Positions 7,616 through 16,423 of a stretch of 64,000 nucleotides of DNA are shown here, piece after piece. The notes under the pieces were generated by a model that saw only the letters and a program-made list of their open reading frames with translations, did no database searches and was not told the DNA's origin. A program made the translations under genes and the position numbers. This DNA comes from CAYLPJ01 sp964385465 (lineage in GTDB: Bacteria; Planctomycetota; Phycisphaerae; SM23-33). Position 1 is the stretch's first letter. Every line of letters starts with the position of its first letter. The DNA is taken from assembly GCA_964385465.1 (NCBI GenBank), contig CAYLPJ010000022.1:1-64000 (forward strand), in the 5' to 3' direction.

Positions 7616-10194
7616 CGCTTCACCTCGCCAACGGCCTCGTAGTCCTGGTCATCGGGCGGCTTGACCACGGCGTTGCCCGACTCGTCGACGACCTCAGCGG
7701 TCGACACGTGATCGATGCGGTTGTCGATGACCATGTTGCCCACGCCGCGCGTGACCCTCACGCCCACGGGCAGGCCGTTGACGAGGTTGTTCTCCACCAG
7801 GTTGTAGCCGCCCTGCACCTCGAAGCCGGCGGCAAGCCGGGGCTTGTAGTCGATGTTGTGCTGGTTCCAGAAGTCGCCGTACTGGTTCAGGTAGAGCGCG
7901 GCCTCGCCGCCGCCGACGGCGACGTTGTGCCGCAACTCGTTGCCGAGGTGCGTCAGGGGGTAGAGGTCGCCGCTGACACGCCAGAGCTTGAACGCGGCAT
8001 CGTGGTTGCCGGCATAACGAGACTGATTGCCGATCAGGCGGTTGAAGGCGATCACGCCGTACCGGATCATCTCGCCGTCCTTGTCGTACCGCTTGCGGGC
8101 GTGCAGGTTCAGCCCGCTGTTGTTCATCATCAGGTGGCCGGCAATGATGTTCTCGATCGCCGAGCCGTAGGCGAACTGGCTGATCCCGTCGCCGTCCTTG
8201 GCGGTGTTGTTGATCCACAGGTTGTGGTGTGTGCAGTTCAGCAGCGCCAAGTGCGATTGCCGATCGGGCGTCGCGGCCCACGGCTCGGCCAGTTTGACCT
8301 TGTTCCCGTCGATCGACGCGATCCGCCGGTACTGGCCCAGCCCGCGCCCGTGCATCACGTAGACGAACCAGTCGTGTTCGTCGAAGTTCTCGGTCGCGGG
8401 TCGCTCGGCGTCGCCGGGCAGCGTGACGCCGTCGCGCGAGACACCCGCCGCCCGCCCGGTCCACATCGACTTGCCGTATTCCGACATGAACTGCTCGCAG
8501 CCGTTTCCGGCCCTGCCGATGCCCTCGCTGACATTCTGGAACACCCAGTTGTGGGCGAAGCCGTTCTGGGAGATCAGCGACCGGCCGCCGTGGAGGAAGG
8601 TGTTCTCCTCGATCATGGCGTGGTAGAGAGACTTGACCACGACGCAGTTGCTCGCTTGGCGCGGGCTGGCCTCGAAGTGGTTGGCCAGCAGGCGGGTGAA
8701 CTCATGCCGATAGGCCGGGAGCATGGCCAACGCGGTCGGGGCGATGAACTCGCAGTCGTAGACGGTGAAGCGACGGGTCTTGGCCATCACCGTCACGCCG
8801 TGGTACCGGGGGATGTAGGGTCCGGTCGAGACGGCCTGCGTCCCCTTGAAGCGTGCCGCCACACGGTTGAAGAAGACGTCCTCGGACACCGCCTCGTGCT
8901 CGGCCCGGGCGACCAGCGCGAGCATGCCGACCCCGGGCCCGCTTTCGAGGGTCAGGTCCATGAGGCCCCCGCGGTTGCGAATCCACACCAGGGGGGTCAG
9001 GCCCGCCTTCTTGATGAACGGCTCCCAGTCCACCGCGCCGCCGGGCAGGCCCGGGACCTGCATCCCGAGGATCGTCCGCGCCTCATCGCCCCCTCGCCGT
9101 GCCGGCTCGATGTCGGGCCAGGCACGCTTCAGCCCGGCTCCGGGGGCCACGGTCAGCCGCGTCGCCCCCCGGCCCGCGCCGCGAAGGACCACCTCGGGCA
9201 GCAGCTCGATCGTCCGGTTCACGCCGTAGGAGCCCGGCGGCAGAACCACCACCCCCCCGCCGGCGTCGGCGACGCGTTGGATCGCGTTCTGGATCGCGTC
9301 GGTCGCATCGGCGGCCCCGTCGGCGAACTCGGCCGAGACCTTGACACGCGTCGGCGGCGACGCGGTCGTCTTCGGCGCGTCGACGCCCTGGCGGTTCCAC
9401 AGGTTCGCCATCGTGGCGATGAAGTCCCGCCGCTCGACGATCTCCACCGGCACCGGGTTCGACCACCCGTGGGCGTTGCCCGTGTTGTTGTGGATGTACA
9501 GCTCGTACGTGCCGGCAGGCACGTCGTCGGGGAGCTTGGCATCCAGACGGAACCGCATCGAGTAGGGCATGCTCTGAGGCTGCGGGTCGGCCCACGCCGC
9601 CTTCACCAGCTTGCCGCTGGCCGTGTTGCGCAGCACGATCCGCGGCGTGCCCGCGAAGCGGAAGATGAGGTGGTGCCCGAAGATCTGGAGGTGTTCGCCG
9701 GGCACGGCCGTCCGGTGCGATTGCGACCAGATCTCGGCCCGGTTGACCACCCTCGGCTTCGACAGCCCCGCCGGGGTCTCCACCCACACCACCCCCACAG
9801 CGTTTTCGGCCGACCCGCTGTTCGCCTTCACGACGAGAACCTGCTCGAACCGCCGCTCGATCGGCATCTTCCTCGATCCCTTTGGCGGGGAGGCGGGCAG
9901 CTTCGGCCGGTCGGGAAGATTCGCCGCGGCCCGGGCGATCACCTCCTCGTCCAGCCGCTTGTCCTTCGAGCCCGCACACGGATACCAGACGTGAACGGCC
10001 GTGGCGTTCCCGACGTTCTCCCCGAACACCAGGAAGTGCGGGGAGGGGCGCTTTCGGTGGAACGAGGTCACCCGAGTGACCTCGGGCGGACCGACCGAGA
10101 CCTCCCCGTCCTGTCCGCGAGCCTCGACGGCCCCGAGACACATCGCCGCCATCGCCGCCACCGCCACCATCGTGGTCTCGAATCGAGCAGACAT
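7612..10194 (-). CDS. Secreted right-handed beta-helix protein with N-terminal TIG/Ig-like part (pectate-lyase-3-like), copy 1
   Basis: 860 residues from the ATG at 10194, chosen because GGAG lies just upstream and a signal peptide follows directly (TTMVAVAAMAAMCLGAVEA). The domain order matches the downstream paralogue: Ig/TIG-like region (FHRKRPSPHFLVFGENVG), a second Ig-like part, then a pectate-lyase-3-like entry (DATDAIQNAIQRVADAGGG, VVVLPPGSYGV) and C-terminal coils such as NNTAKDGDGISQFAYGSA and VENNLVNGLPVGVRVTRG. First gene of the leftward five-gene operon, transcribed away from the GntR/LacI-type regulator. Likely secreted polysaccharide-degrading enzyme; lyase versus hydrolase is undecided. 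Confidence 0.82.
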   Translation of the reverse strand: MSARFETTMVAVAAMAAMCLGAVEARGQDGEVSVGPPEVTRVTSFHRKRPSPHFLVFGENVGNATAVHVWYPCAGSKDKRLDEEVIARAAANLPDRPKLPASPPKGSRKMPIERRFEQVLVVKANSGSAENAVGVVWVETPAGLSKPRVVNRAEIWSQSHRTAVPGEHLQIFGHHLIFRFAGTPRIVLRNTASGKLVKAAWADPQPQSMPYSMRFRLDAKLPDDVPAGTYELYIHNNTGNAHGWSNPVPVEIVERRDFIATMANLWNRQGVDAPKTTASPPTRVKVSAEFADGAADATDAIQNAIQRVADAGGGVVVLPPGSYGVNRTIELLPEVVLRGAGRGATRLTVAPGAGLKRAWPDIEPARRGGDEARTILGMQVPGLPGGAVDWEPFIKKAGLTPLVWIRNRGGLMDLTLESGPGVGMLALVARAEHEAVSEDVFFNRVAARFKGTQAVSTGPYIPRYHGVTVMAKTRRFTVYDCEFIAPTALAMLPAYRHEFTRLLANHFEASPRQASNCVVVKSLYHAMIEENTFLHGGRSLISQNGFAHNWVFQNVSEGIGRAGNGCEQFMSEYGKSMWTGRAAGVSRDGVTLPGDAERPATENFDEHDWFVYVMHGRGLGQYRRIASIDGNKVKLAEPWAATPDRQSHLALLNCTHHNLWINNTAKDGDGISQFAYGSAIENIIAGHLMMNNSGLNLHARKRYDKDGEMIRYGVIAFNRLIGNQSRYAGNHDAAFKLWRVSGDLYPLTHLGNELRHNVAVGGGEAALYLNQYGDFWNQHNIDYKPRLAAGFEVQGGYNLVENNLVNGLPVGVRVTRGVGNMVIDNRIDHVSTAEVVDESGNAVVKPPDDQDYEAVGEVKR

Positions 10195-10343
10195 CAGGAT
10201 TCTCCATGGATCGGGTTGAAGTTCCGCAACGAGAAGGTCGCCCCGCAACCCGAGGTCGGCCAGGTCGGGACCCTGGACCGGGCTATGGCCAGAGCCACGC
10301 TTCGCCCAAGGTCCGACAACAAACGGGGTTACAAAGGCATTCC

Positions 10344-10358
10344 ACTGATCCTATGTTC
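10344..10358 (+). promoter_or_regulatory. Candidate operator repeat, copy 1
   Basis: ACTGATCCTATGTTC, 14 of 15 bases identical to the copy at 10606-10620. It lies about 150 bases upstream of the beta-helix operon start, where an operator for the divergent GntR/LacI-type regulator would be expected. Binding is inferred from position and repetition only. Confidence 0.4.
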
Positions 10359-10605
10359 AGACATCAGCCAACGTATGTTCAGGCAAGCTACCTTCGGCCC
10401 TCGGTCGTGTCAAGTGCGGGCCAGCGAAGCGGCCAGTGCCGTCCCCGGGTGGCCGACGACCGCAAGGCGATCCGATCAAGGGTGTACCCGCGTTCGCCCA
10501 TCGTGATTTTCTTGGCCTTGAAGCATCCATCCCCTCGGGGACCCGGAGCAGAAATGCGTCTTGACGGTTGACACCGGCGGGGCCCCGATGCATCGTATCT
10601 CCGCG

Positions 10606-10620
10606 ACTGATACTATGTTC
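10606..10620 (+). promoter_or_regulatory. Candidate operator repeat, copy 2
   Basis: ACTGATACTATGTTC lies 30 bases upstream of the regulator ATG. The second half of an inverted repeat GTATC-N9-GATAC (10595-10613) overlaps it. It pairs with the copy at 10344-10358, and together they suggest autoregulation plus control of the divergent operon. Confidence 0.42.
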
Positions 10621-10649
10621 TTATACGTCTGCATGCTGCGGAGCATCAC

Positions 10650-11948
10650 ATGATGACACCCAGCCTCAAAGCCCCTCTGCCCAAGCGGCGAGCGGTGACC
10701 ACGCTCCGCGAGCGTCTGATCGAGTACATCGTGGAGACCCGGCCCAAGGTCGGCAGCCCGTTCCCCAGCCTCAATGAGCTCGTCGCGGAGACCGGCGCCA
10801 GCCACTCGACCGTTCGTCGCGCGCTGGCCGCCATGCAGCAAGAGGGCTGGGTGGAGCGCCGCCTGGGCAAGGGGACCTTCGTCGGCCCCCGGGCCGCCCT
10901 GCCCGTCATCCGACGGGGCGGCGCGACCGACCCCCGGGCCGCGGCTCTGAGGCTGGGCGTGGTGATCTTCGCCATGGGCGACCACCGGGGCGACTGGTAC
11001 TCCCAGCAGGTCATCCAGGGCATCGACGCCGAGGCCGCCGATCACGCTGAGTTCGCCGGGACCGATGGGGTGACGGGCGAAGGCAAGGCCGGGCCGGCCG
11101 GGCGGCTCATCCGCGTCGAGCTCTACGGCACCCAGGGAGGCAACGTCCGCGCGCTGTCCCAGCGCCTGATGGCCGACCGCCCCGACGTGCTTGCCTGCGT
11201 TCTGACCTCCATCCGCGACCTTGCCGTCGCCGCCGAGGCCCGGCGTCTGGGCATCCCGGTCATCGGCGCCGGCTACTGCATGGGGCAGTTCGGGGTACCC
11301 AGCGTCCTCGCCGACGACGCGGGCGGGGCTCGCCTGGCCGTCAACCACCTCCTGGACCACGGCCACACCCGCATCGGCTGCCTCCAGCTCGGCGTGCCGC
11401 GGAACTACGTCTTCCGGCGCCACGAGGGCTACCGCGACGCCCTCGAGCAGGCCGGTCTCGAATACGACGAGTCGCGGGTCTGCTGGTTGACCACCGGCGA
11501 TGGCGGCGGGAGCGCAATGCCCATGGGCGACGTCCGCATGATCTCCCGTTGGCAACGCGAGATCCGCGGCTACCTCGCTCGGGCCAACCCCACCGCCCTG
11601 GTCGTCAGCAACGGGGTGATCATGGAGGCCCTGGCCGCCATGGCGCGGGACGGCGCCTTCCGCATCCCCGAGGACCTCTCGCTGGTCACCTTCGACCAGA
11701 CCTTCTACATCTACCGTCGCGTGCTGGGCGAGGTGCGCCCCACCGTGATTGCCCTCCCGTGGACGGAGTTCGGCCGGAGGCTCGTCAGCATGGCCGGCGA
11801 GATCGTCGAACGCGGCGACGTCGCCGGCCACGATCCTCTGCCCTGCACGCTCCTGCCCGGAGAAACCGTTTCGCCGCCGAGACGCACGGAACGCTTGTCC
11901 CGGCCGCGCCCGTCCCGTTGGGCCGCCGTACCGCCAGAGAAAGACTAG
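10650..11948 (+). CDS. GntR-type winged-helix / LacI-type sugar-binding transcription regulator
   Basis: 432 residues. Residues ~15-82 form a GntR winged helix (RERLIEYIVETRPKVGSPFP, SHSTVRRALAAMQQEGWVER, GKGTFVG). Residues ~95-400 are a LacI/periplasmic-binding-protein-like effector domain (LRLGVVIFAMGD, VLADDAGGARLAVNHLLDHG, RIGCLQLG, DLSLVTFDQ). This AraR-like architecture normally responds to a sugar. GGAG lies 8-10 bases before the ATG at 10650; the adjacent ATG at 10653 is an alternative. It is divergent from the beta-helix operon and 78 bases upstream of the importer genes, so it probably controls both. The C-terminal ~30 residues are Arg/Pro-rich and atypical. Confidence 0.85.
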   Translation: MMTPSLKAPLPKRRAVTTLRERLIEYIVETRPKVGSPFPSLNELVAETGASHSTVRRALAAMQQEGWVERRLGKGTFVGPRAALPVIRRGGATDPRAAALRLGVVIFAMGDHRGDWYSQQVIQGIDAEAADHAEFAGTDGVTGEGKAGPAGRLIRVELYGTQGGNVRALSQRLMADRPDVLACVLTSIRDLAVAAEARRLGIPVIGAGYCMGQFGVPSVLADDAGGARLAVNHLLDHGHTRIGCLQLGVPRNYVFRRHEGYRDALEQAGLEYDESRVCWLTTGDGGGSAMPMGDVRMISRWQREIRGYLARANPTALVVSNGVIMEALAAMARDGAFRIPEDLSLVTFDQTFYIYRRVLGEVRPTVIALPWTEFGRRLVSMAGEIVERGDVAGHDPLPCTLLPGETVSPPRRTERLSRPRPSRWAAVPPEKD

Positions 11949-12026
11949 CCCGGCGAACGGGCCCGGCGTGTCGCCGCACGCGGCCCCCGCGTCGCGGGCC
12001 CGCGGGATTCGCCCCGAGAGTCCTCC

Positions 12027-13013
12027 ATGACGAGCTACATCCTACGGCGTCTGCTCCTGATGCTGCCGACGCTGGCGATCATCTCGGTCCTGGTGTTCGC
12101 CATGCAGGAGGCTGCGCCGGGCGACTTCGTCACCCGACAGCTTGCGATTCAGCAGACCGCCGGCGGCATGGAGTACACCGAAGCGGAGATCGAGGCGCTG
12201 CGCAAGCGTCACGGCCTCGATCAGCCCGCCATCGTGCGCTACTTCCGCTGGATCGGGAGCTTCATCACCGGCGACTTCGGCCGGTCCTACCAGTACCATC
12301 GCCCGGTCTCGCAGCTCATCGGCGAGCGGCTGGCCCTTTCGGCGGCGCTATCCTACACCACGATCCTTCTCACCTGGGCGATCAGCATCCCCCTCGGCGT
12401 GTGGGTTGCCACGCACAAGTACAAGATGTCCGATCACGTCTTCACGTTCCTGGGCTTCATCGGGATGTCGATCCCGAACTTCCTGCTGGCGCTGGTCCTG
12501 ATGTACGCCGGGCTGCGCCTCTTCGGGGCGGACCTGTCGGGGCTGTTCTCGCCGGAGTACGCCGACGCGCCCTGGAGCCCGGGGAAGGTCCTCGACCTGA
12601 TCTCGCACCTGTGGATTCCGGTGCTGATCATCGGAACGGGCGGGGCGGCGGCCGGGATCCGGACCTGGCGGGCGCTGATGCTCGACACCATGGGCGAGCC
12701 CTTCGTGAAAACGGCCCGGGCCAAGGGCCTCTCCGAGACGGCGGTGGTGTGGAAACACGCGGTACCGGTGGCGGCGAACCCGTTCCTCAGCGGGGTCGGA
12801 ACGCTCCTGGTGGCAATGCTGTCCGGAGAGGTCATCGTGTCGATCACGATGGACCTGCCGACAACCGGGCCGTTGTTCTACGAGGCGCTGGTCAGCCAGG
12901 ACACGCACCTGGCCGGGGCGTTTCTGATGTTCCTCAGCGTGCTGATGCTGGTCGGCATGTTGATCTCAGACATCGTGCTCGCGCTGGTCGATCCGAGAAT
13001 CCGGTATAGCTGA
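12027..13013 (+). CDS. ABC importer permease, DppB/OppB type
   Basis: 328 residues. It has the N-terminal start typical of DppB-like permeases (MTSYILRRLLLMLPTLAIIS), the early DxxRxxL-like GLDQPAIVRYFRW region, and the cytoplasmic EAA loop around residue ~230 (VKTARAKGLSETAVVWKHAV). About six membrane segments. It pairs with the DppC-like permease starting 3 bases after its stop. Family 5 (Opp/Dpp) importers carry peptides, nickel or oligosaccharides. The gene neighbourhood with beta-helix enzymes and a sugar-type regulator favours oligosaccharides. Confidence 0.9.
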   Translation: MTSYILRRLLLMLPTLAIISVLVFAMQEAAPGDFVTRQLAIQQTAGGMEYTEAEIEALRKRHGLDQPAIVRYFRWIGSFITGDFGRSYQYHRPVSQLIGERLALSAALSYTTILLTWAISIPLGVWVATHKYKMSDHVFTFLGFIGMSIPNFLLALVLMYAGLRLFGADLSGLFSPEYADAPWSPGKVLDLISHLWIPVLIIGTGGAAAGIRTWRALMLDTMGEPFVKTARAKGLSETAVVWKHAVPVAANPFLSGVGTLLVAMLSGEVIVSITMDLPTTGPLFYEALVSQDTHLAGAFLMFLSVLMLVGMLISDIVLALVDPRIRYS

Positions 13014-13016
13014 CCC

Positions 13017-14201
13017 ATGAATGATGAGACGAGAAAGACCGCGCCGGCCAACGTGCGGGAAGCCGCCGGCGGGGCCCGCGAGACCGGGCCCGCCGTGCAA
13101 GTCGGCTTGGCGGCGCCCGCGGGCAAGCCGCGCAGCGTCAGGCGCATGATGTGGCGGCGCTTCAAGCGCAACCGCATCGCCCATGCCGCGCTGTGGGTGC
13201 TGGCCGTCCTGTATGCGACCATGGTCTTTGCCGACTTCGTGGCACCCTACGCCCTGGAGACGCGTCACTCCAAGTACCGCCTGGCCCCGCCGACGGGCAT
13301 CCGCCTCTTCGAGGACGGGACCTTGCACGGGCCGTTCGTGTACGCGCTGGAGGAGCCGTACATGGACCGCGAGTCCTTCAGGCGGGTCTACGAAGAGGAC
13401 ACGTCGCGGCGCTACCCCGTGAAGCTCTTCGTCAACGGCGAAGAGCATCGGCTGCTCGGGCTGATCCCGACGACGCTGCACCTGTTCGGCACCGGGGAAA
13501 CCGACGTGCCGGTGTTTCTGCTGGGGACAGACCGGTTCGGCCGGGACCTGTTCACGCGGATCCTCTACGGCAGCCGGGTGTCCCTGACCATCGGGCTGGT
13601 CGGGGTCGCGATGACCGTGGTGTTCGGTTCGCTGCTGGGGGTGGCCTCGGGGTACTTCGGCGGGGTGGTGGACCTGCTGATCCAGCGACTGATCGAGATC
13701 ATCAACGCCATCCCGACCCTGCCGTTGTGGCTGGCCCTGGCGGCGATCGTGCCGGCGACGTGGTCGTCGGTCTCGACGTACTTCATGATCACGGTCATTC
13801 TCTCGTTCATCGGGTGGACGGGGCTGGGCCGACGAGTGCGCGGGATGACCCTGCGGCTTCAATCGAGCGACCTGGTGATGTCCGCCCGCTGCATCGGCGC
13901 CGGCAACTGGCGCATCCTGGTCAAGCACATGCTGCCCCAGAGCTTCAGCCTGATCGTGGTGACCGCGACGATCGCGGTGCCGGGTACGATCCTCGGCGAA
14001 ACGGCCCTGAGCTTCCTGGGGCTGGGCATCCGCCCGCCGATGGTGAGTTGGGGGGTCCTGCTGGCGGATGCCCAGAACATCAACCACGTCGCGTTCCACC
14101 CGTGGCTGCTGTGGCCGGGGGCGATGGTGGTGGTCACCGTGCTGGCGTTCAACTTCGTCGGCGACGGCGCCCGCGACGCCGCCGACCCGTTTGCCTACTG
14201 A
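13017..14201 (+). CDS. ABC importer permease, DppC/OppC type
   Basis: 394 residues, longer than a usual DppC (~300). The extra length comes from a ~40-residue polar N-terminus and a long periplasmic stretch after the first membrane segment (residues ~80-160, ETRHSKYRLAPPTGIRLFED). The family core is clear: LLGTDRFGRDLFTRILYG, GLVGVAMTVVFGSLLGVASG and the EAA loop VMSARCIGAGNWRILVKHML. It ends with the standard NFVGDGARDAADPF. Partner of the DppB-like permease. The long insert resembles the oligosaccharide- and peptide-type permeases with an N-terminal extension. Confidence 0.9.
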   Translation: MNDETRKTAPANVREAAGGARETGPAVQVGLAAPAGKPRSVRRMMWRRFKRNRIAHAALWVLAVLYATMVFADFVAPYALETRHSKYRLAPPTGIRLFEDGTLHGPFVYALEEPYMDRESFRRVYEEDTSRRYPVKLFVNGEEHRLLGLIPTTLHLFGTGETDVPVFLLGTDRFGRDLFTRILYGSRVSLTIGLVGVAMTVVFGSLLGVASGYFGGVVDLLIQRLIEIINAIPTLPLWLALAAIVPATWSSVSTYFMITVILSFIGWTGLGRRVRGMTLRLQSSDLVMSARCIGAGNWRILVKHMLPQSFSLIVVTATIAVPGTILGETALSFLGLGIRPPMVSWGVLLADAQNINHVAFHPWLLWPGAMVVVTVLAFNFVGDGARDAADPFAY

Positions 14202-14244
14202 TGCCTTGCCCGCTTTCGGTGAACCCGCGACGAGGAGACCCGTC

Positions 14245-15363
14245 TTGAGCAAAGCGCCCCCCCGACCCACAGCCTCGACCGCGGGCCCGGCGGGAGCGTC
14301 GGCCCACAGCGACGACCTGCTGCGGATCGAGAACCTGCGCGTGCGGTTCGCGACCGAAGAGGGGACGCTCACGGCGATCAACCAAGCCGACCTCACGGTC
14401 AAACGCGGCGAGGCGCTGGGCATCGTCGGCGAGAGCGGCTGCGGCAAGAGCGTGCTGTCCGAGGCGATCCTGCGGCTGATCCCCGAACCCCCCGGCCGCA
14501 TCGATCGCGGTCAAATCCTCTTCAACCGGCCCGGGCGAGGCTGGACCGACCTGGCAACCATGAACCCCCGCGGCCGGACGATGCGCCGCATCCGTGGCAA
14601 CGAGATCAGCATGATTTTCCAGGAGACGATGACGAGCCTGAACCCGGTGTTCACCGCGGGCCGGCAGATCGCCGAGGTTCTGCGGACCCACCAGAAGCTC
14701 AGCAGGAAGGCGGCGCGGGCGCGGGCGATCGACATGCTCGGCGAGGTGCGGATTCCGGACCCGAAGCAGCGGGTCGACGAGTACCCCCACCAGCTCAGCG
14801 GCGGGATGCGGCAGCGGGTGATGATCGCCATGGCGCTGGCGTGCGAACCGCAGCTCCTGATCGCCGACGAACCGACCACCGCGGTGGACGTGACGGTGCA
14901 GGCACAGATCCTCCGGCTGATACGGCAACTCCAGCGAACGCACCACATGAGCGTGATCTTCATCAGCCACGACCTCGGCGTGATCTCCGAGGTCGCCGAC
15001 CGCGTGGCGGTGATGTATCTCGGGCACGTGGTCGAACGGGCGAGTGTGGAGAGGCTGTTCGCCAAACCGGCGCACCCCTACACGCGAGGGCTTCTGGGCT
15101 GCCTGGCCGACGAGCACGCCGAGCGCGGGTCGCTGGCGAGTATCCCGGGGCAGGTCCCCGTGCCGATCGATCTGCCCGACGGGTGCCCGTTTGCCGACCG
15201 CTGCGATCGCGTGATGGCCCCATGCCGGCGCGAGATGCCCCCGTGGACCGCCCTGACGGCCGGGCACGGTGTGGCATGCTGGATTCACAGCGATCAGGCG
15301 CGGCCGCGGGCGGACGAAAGCGACGCGGGCGGCCCGGCCAAGGAGGACGCCGACGATGAGTAG
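14245..15363 (+). CDS. ABC importer ATPase, DppD/OppD type
   Basis: 372 residues from a TTG at 14245 with GAGGAG about 7 bases upstream. The frame is open further upstream, but only inside the permease gene. Walker A is GESGCGKS (residues ~62-69), the signature is LSGGMRQR, and Walker B is LLIADEPTT. The C-terminal oligopeptide-transporter extension with conserved cysteines is present (GCPFADRCDRVMAPC), a motif that in some family members holds an iron-sulfur cluster. The stop overlaps the start of the second ATPase gene. Confidence 0.9.
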   Translation: MSKAPPRPTASTAGPAGASAHSDDLLRIENLRVRFATEEGTLTAINQADLTVKRGEALGIVGESGCGKSVLSEAILRLIPEPPGRIDRGQILFNRPGRGWTDLATMNPRGRTMRRIRGNEISMIFQETMTSLNPVFTAGRQIAEVLRTHQKLSRKAARARAIDMLGEVRIPDPKQRVDEYPHQLSGGMRQRVMIAMALACEPQLLIADEPTTAVDVTVQAQILRLIRQLQRTHHMSVIFISHDLGVISEVADRVAVMYLGHVVERASVERLFAKPAHPYTRGLLGCLADEHAERGSLASIPGQVPVPIDLPDGCPFADRCDRVMAPCRREMPPWTALTAGHGVACWIHSDQARPRADESDAGGPAKEDADDE

Positions 15364-16423
15364 CGTCACCTGTCCGATGTATGGCGAGGCCCTGCTCCGC
15401 GTCCGCGGGCTGAAGAAGCACTTCCCCATCGAGGGTGGCTTGCTCAAGCGAACCGTGGGGTACGTTCGCGCCGTCGACGGGGTCGACTTCGATGTCGAGA
15501 AAGGCGAGGCGTTCGGCGTGGTCGGCGAATCGGGATGCGGCAAGAGCACACTGGGCCGCTGCCTCCTCCGCCTGCTCGAGCCGACCGGGGGGCAGGTGCT
15601 GATGCGAAACGGGCGAGGGTATGTCGACGTCGCCTCGCTCGACAGGCGGGGCCTGAAGCGCTTTCGCACCGAGGCGCAGATGGTGTTCCAGGACCCGGCC
15701 GGCTCACTGAACAACCGCATGACCATCGGCCAGCTCATTCAGGAGCCGCTGCTGGTGCACGGTCGTCTGGGCGACGACCGCGGCGAAGCCCGCATCCGGG
15801 AGTTGCTGCACCTCGTCGGCCTCTCGCCGTCGCTGCGAAGCCGCTTTCCCCACGAGATCAGCGGCGGTCAGCGACAGCGTATCGCCATCGCGAGAGCCCT
15901 GGCGCTCGACCCGAGACTGGTGATCTGCGACGAGGCGGTCTCCGCGCTGGACGTCTCCGTGCAGGCGCAGGTGCTGAACCTGCTCGCAGAGCTCCAGAAG
16001 CGCCTGGGGCTGACCTATATCTTCGTGTCGCACGACCTGGGAGTGGTCAGGCATTTCTGCCACCGCGTGGCGGTGCTTTACCTCGGCAGAATCGTGGAAA
16101 TGGCGCCGAGCGAGCGTCTGTTCGCCGCGCCGCAGCATCCCTACACGATGTCCCTGCTGTCGGCGATCCCCCGGGCCGGCCAGAGGAAGCGCGGCAACCA
16201 GATCCTACTCGGCGGGGACGTTCCGAGCCCGGCCAACCCGCCGCCGGGCTGCCCGTTCCACCCGCGGTGCTGGGCGGCCGGAAACGCCTGCAGGCAGGAC
16301 ATGCCGCCGCTGACCCCCATGGGCAACGAGCCCCGACACCTCGTTGCCTGCCACTTCACGGGCCGGATCCCGCCGTGGCACCCGAATGAAAACTCCCCCG
16401 CCGAAGGCGAGGACCAACCATGA
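15356..16423 (+). CDS. ABC importer ATPase, DppF/OppF type
   Basis: 355 residues from the ATG at 15356, which overlaps the 3' end of the first ATPase gene by 8 bases. Walker A GESGCGKST (residues ~57-65), signature ISGGQRQRIAIARAL and Walker B LVICDEAVSALD are intact. The N-terminal LKKHFPIEGGLLKRTVGYVR is typical of DppF. The C-terminal GCPFHPRCWAAGNACRQ is the conserved cysteine motif of this subfamily. It pairs with the other ATPase as a heterodimer on the cytoplasmic side of the importer. Confidence 0.9.
   Translation: MSSVTCPMYGEALLRVRGLKKHFPIEGGLLKRTVGYVRAVDGVDFDVEKGEAFGVVGESGCGKSTLGRCLLRLLEPTGGQVLMRNGRGYVDVASLDRRGLKRFRTEAQMVFQDPAGSLNNRMTIGQLIQEPLLVHGRLGDDRGEARIRELLHLVGLSPSLRSRFPHEISGGQRQRIAIARALALDPRLVICDEAVSALDVSVQAQVLNLLAELQKRLGLTYIFVSHDLGVVRHFCHRVAVLYLGRIVEMAPSERLFAAPQHPYTMSLLSAIPRAGQRKRGNQILLGGDVPSPANPPPGCPFHPRCWAAGNACRQDMPPLTPMGNEPRHLVACHFTGRIPPWHPNENSPAEGEDQP

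Larger units (their letters stand above)
10195..10649. promoter_or_regulatory. Divergent regulatory region between beta-helix operon and regulator/importer operon
   Basis: 455 bases without a convincing gene, between two divergent operons, so it should hold both promoters. Two near-identical 15-base direct repeats (annotated separately) and a partial third copy, ACGTATGTTC (10371-10380), are the clearest signals. TTGACA occurs at 10568-10573 and the TATAC/TATG-rich stretch 10609-10626 may hold a -10 element for the rightward operon. No confident -35/-10 pair with normal spacing was found. The segment 10385-10560 shows nothing recognisable. Confidence 0.6.

Noticed and set aside
7273..10506. 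1077-codon open frame on the plus strand
   Set aside because: Antisense to the two beta-helix genes, Arg/His/Val-rich and without any domain pattern.
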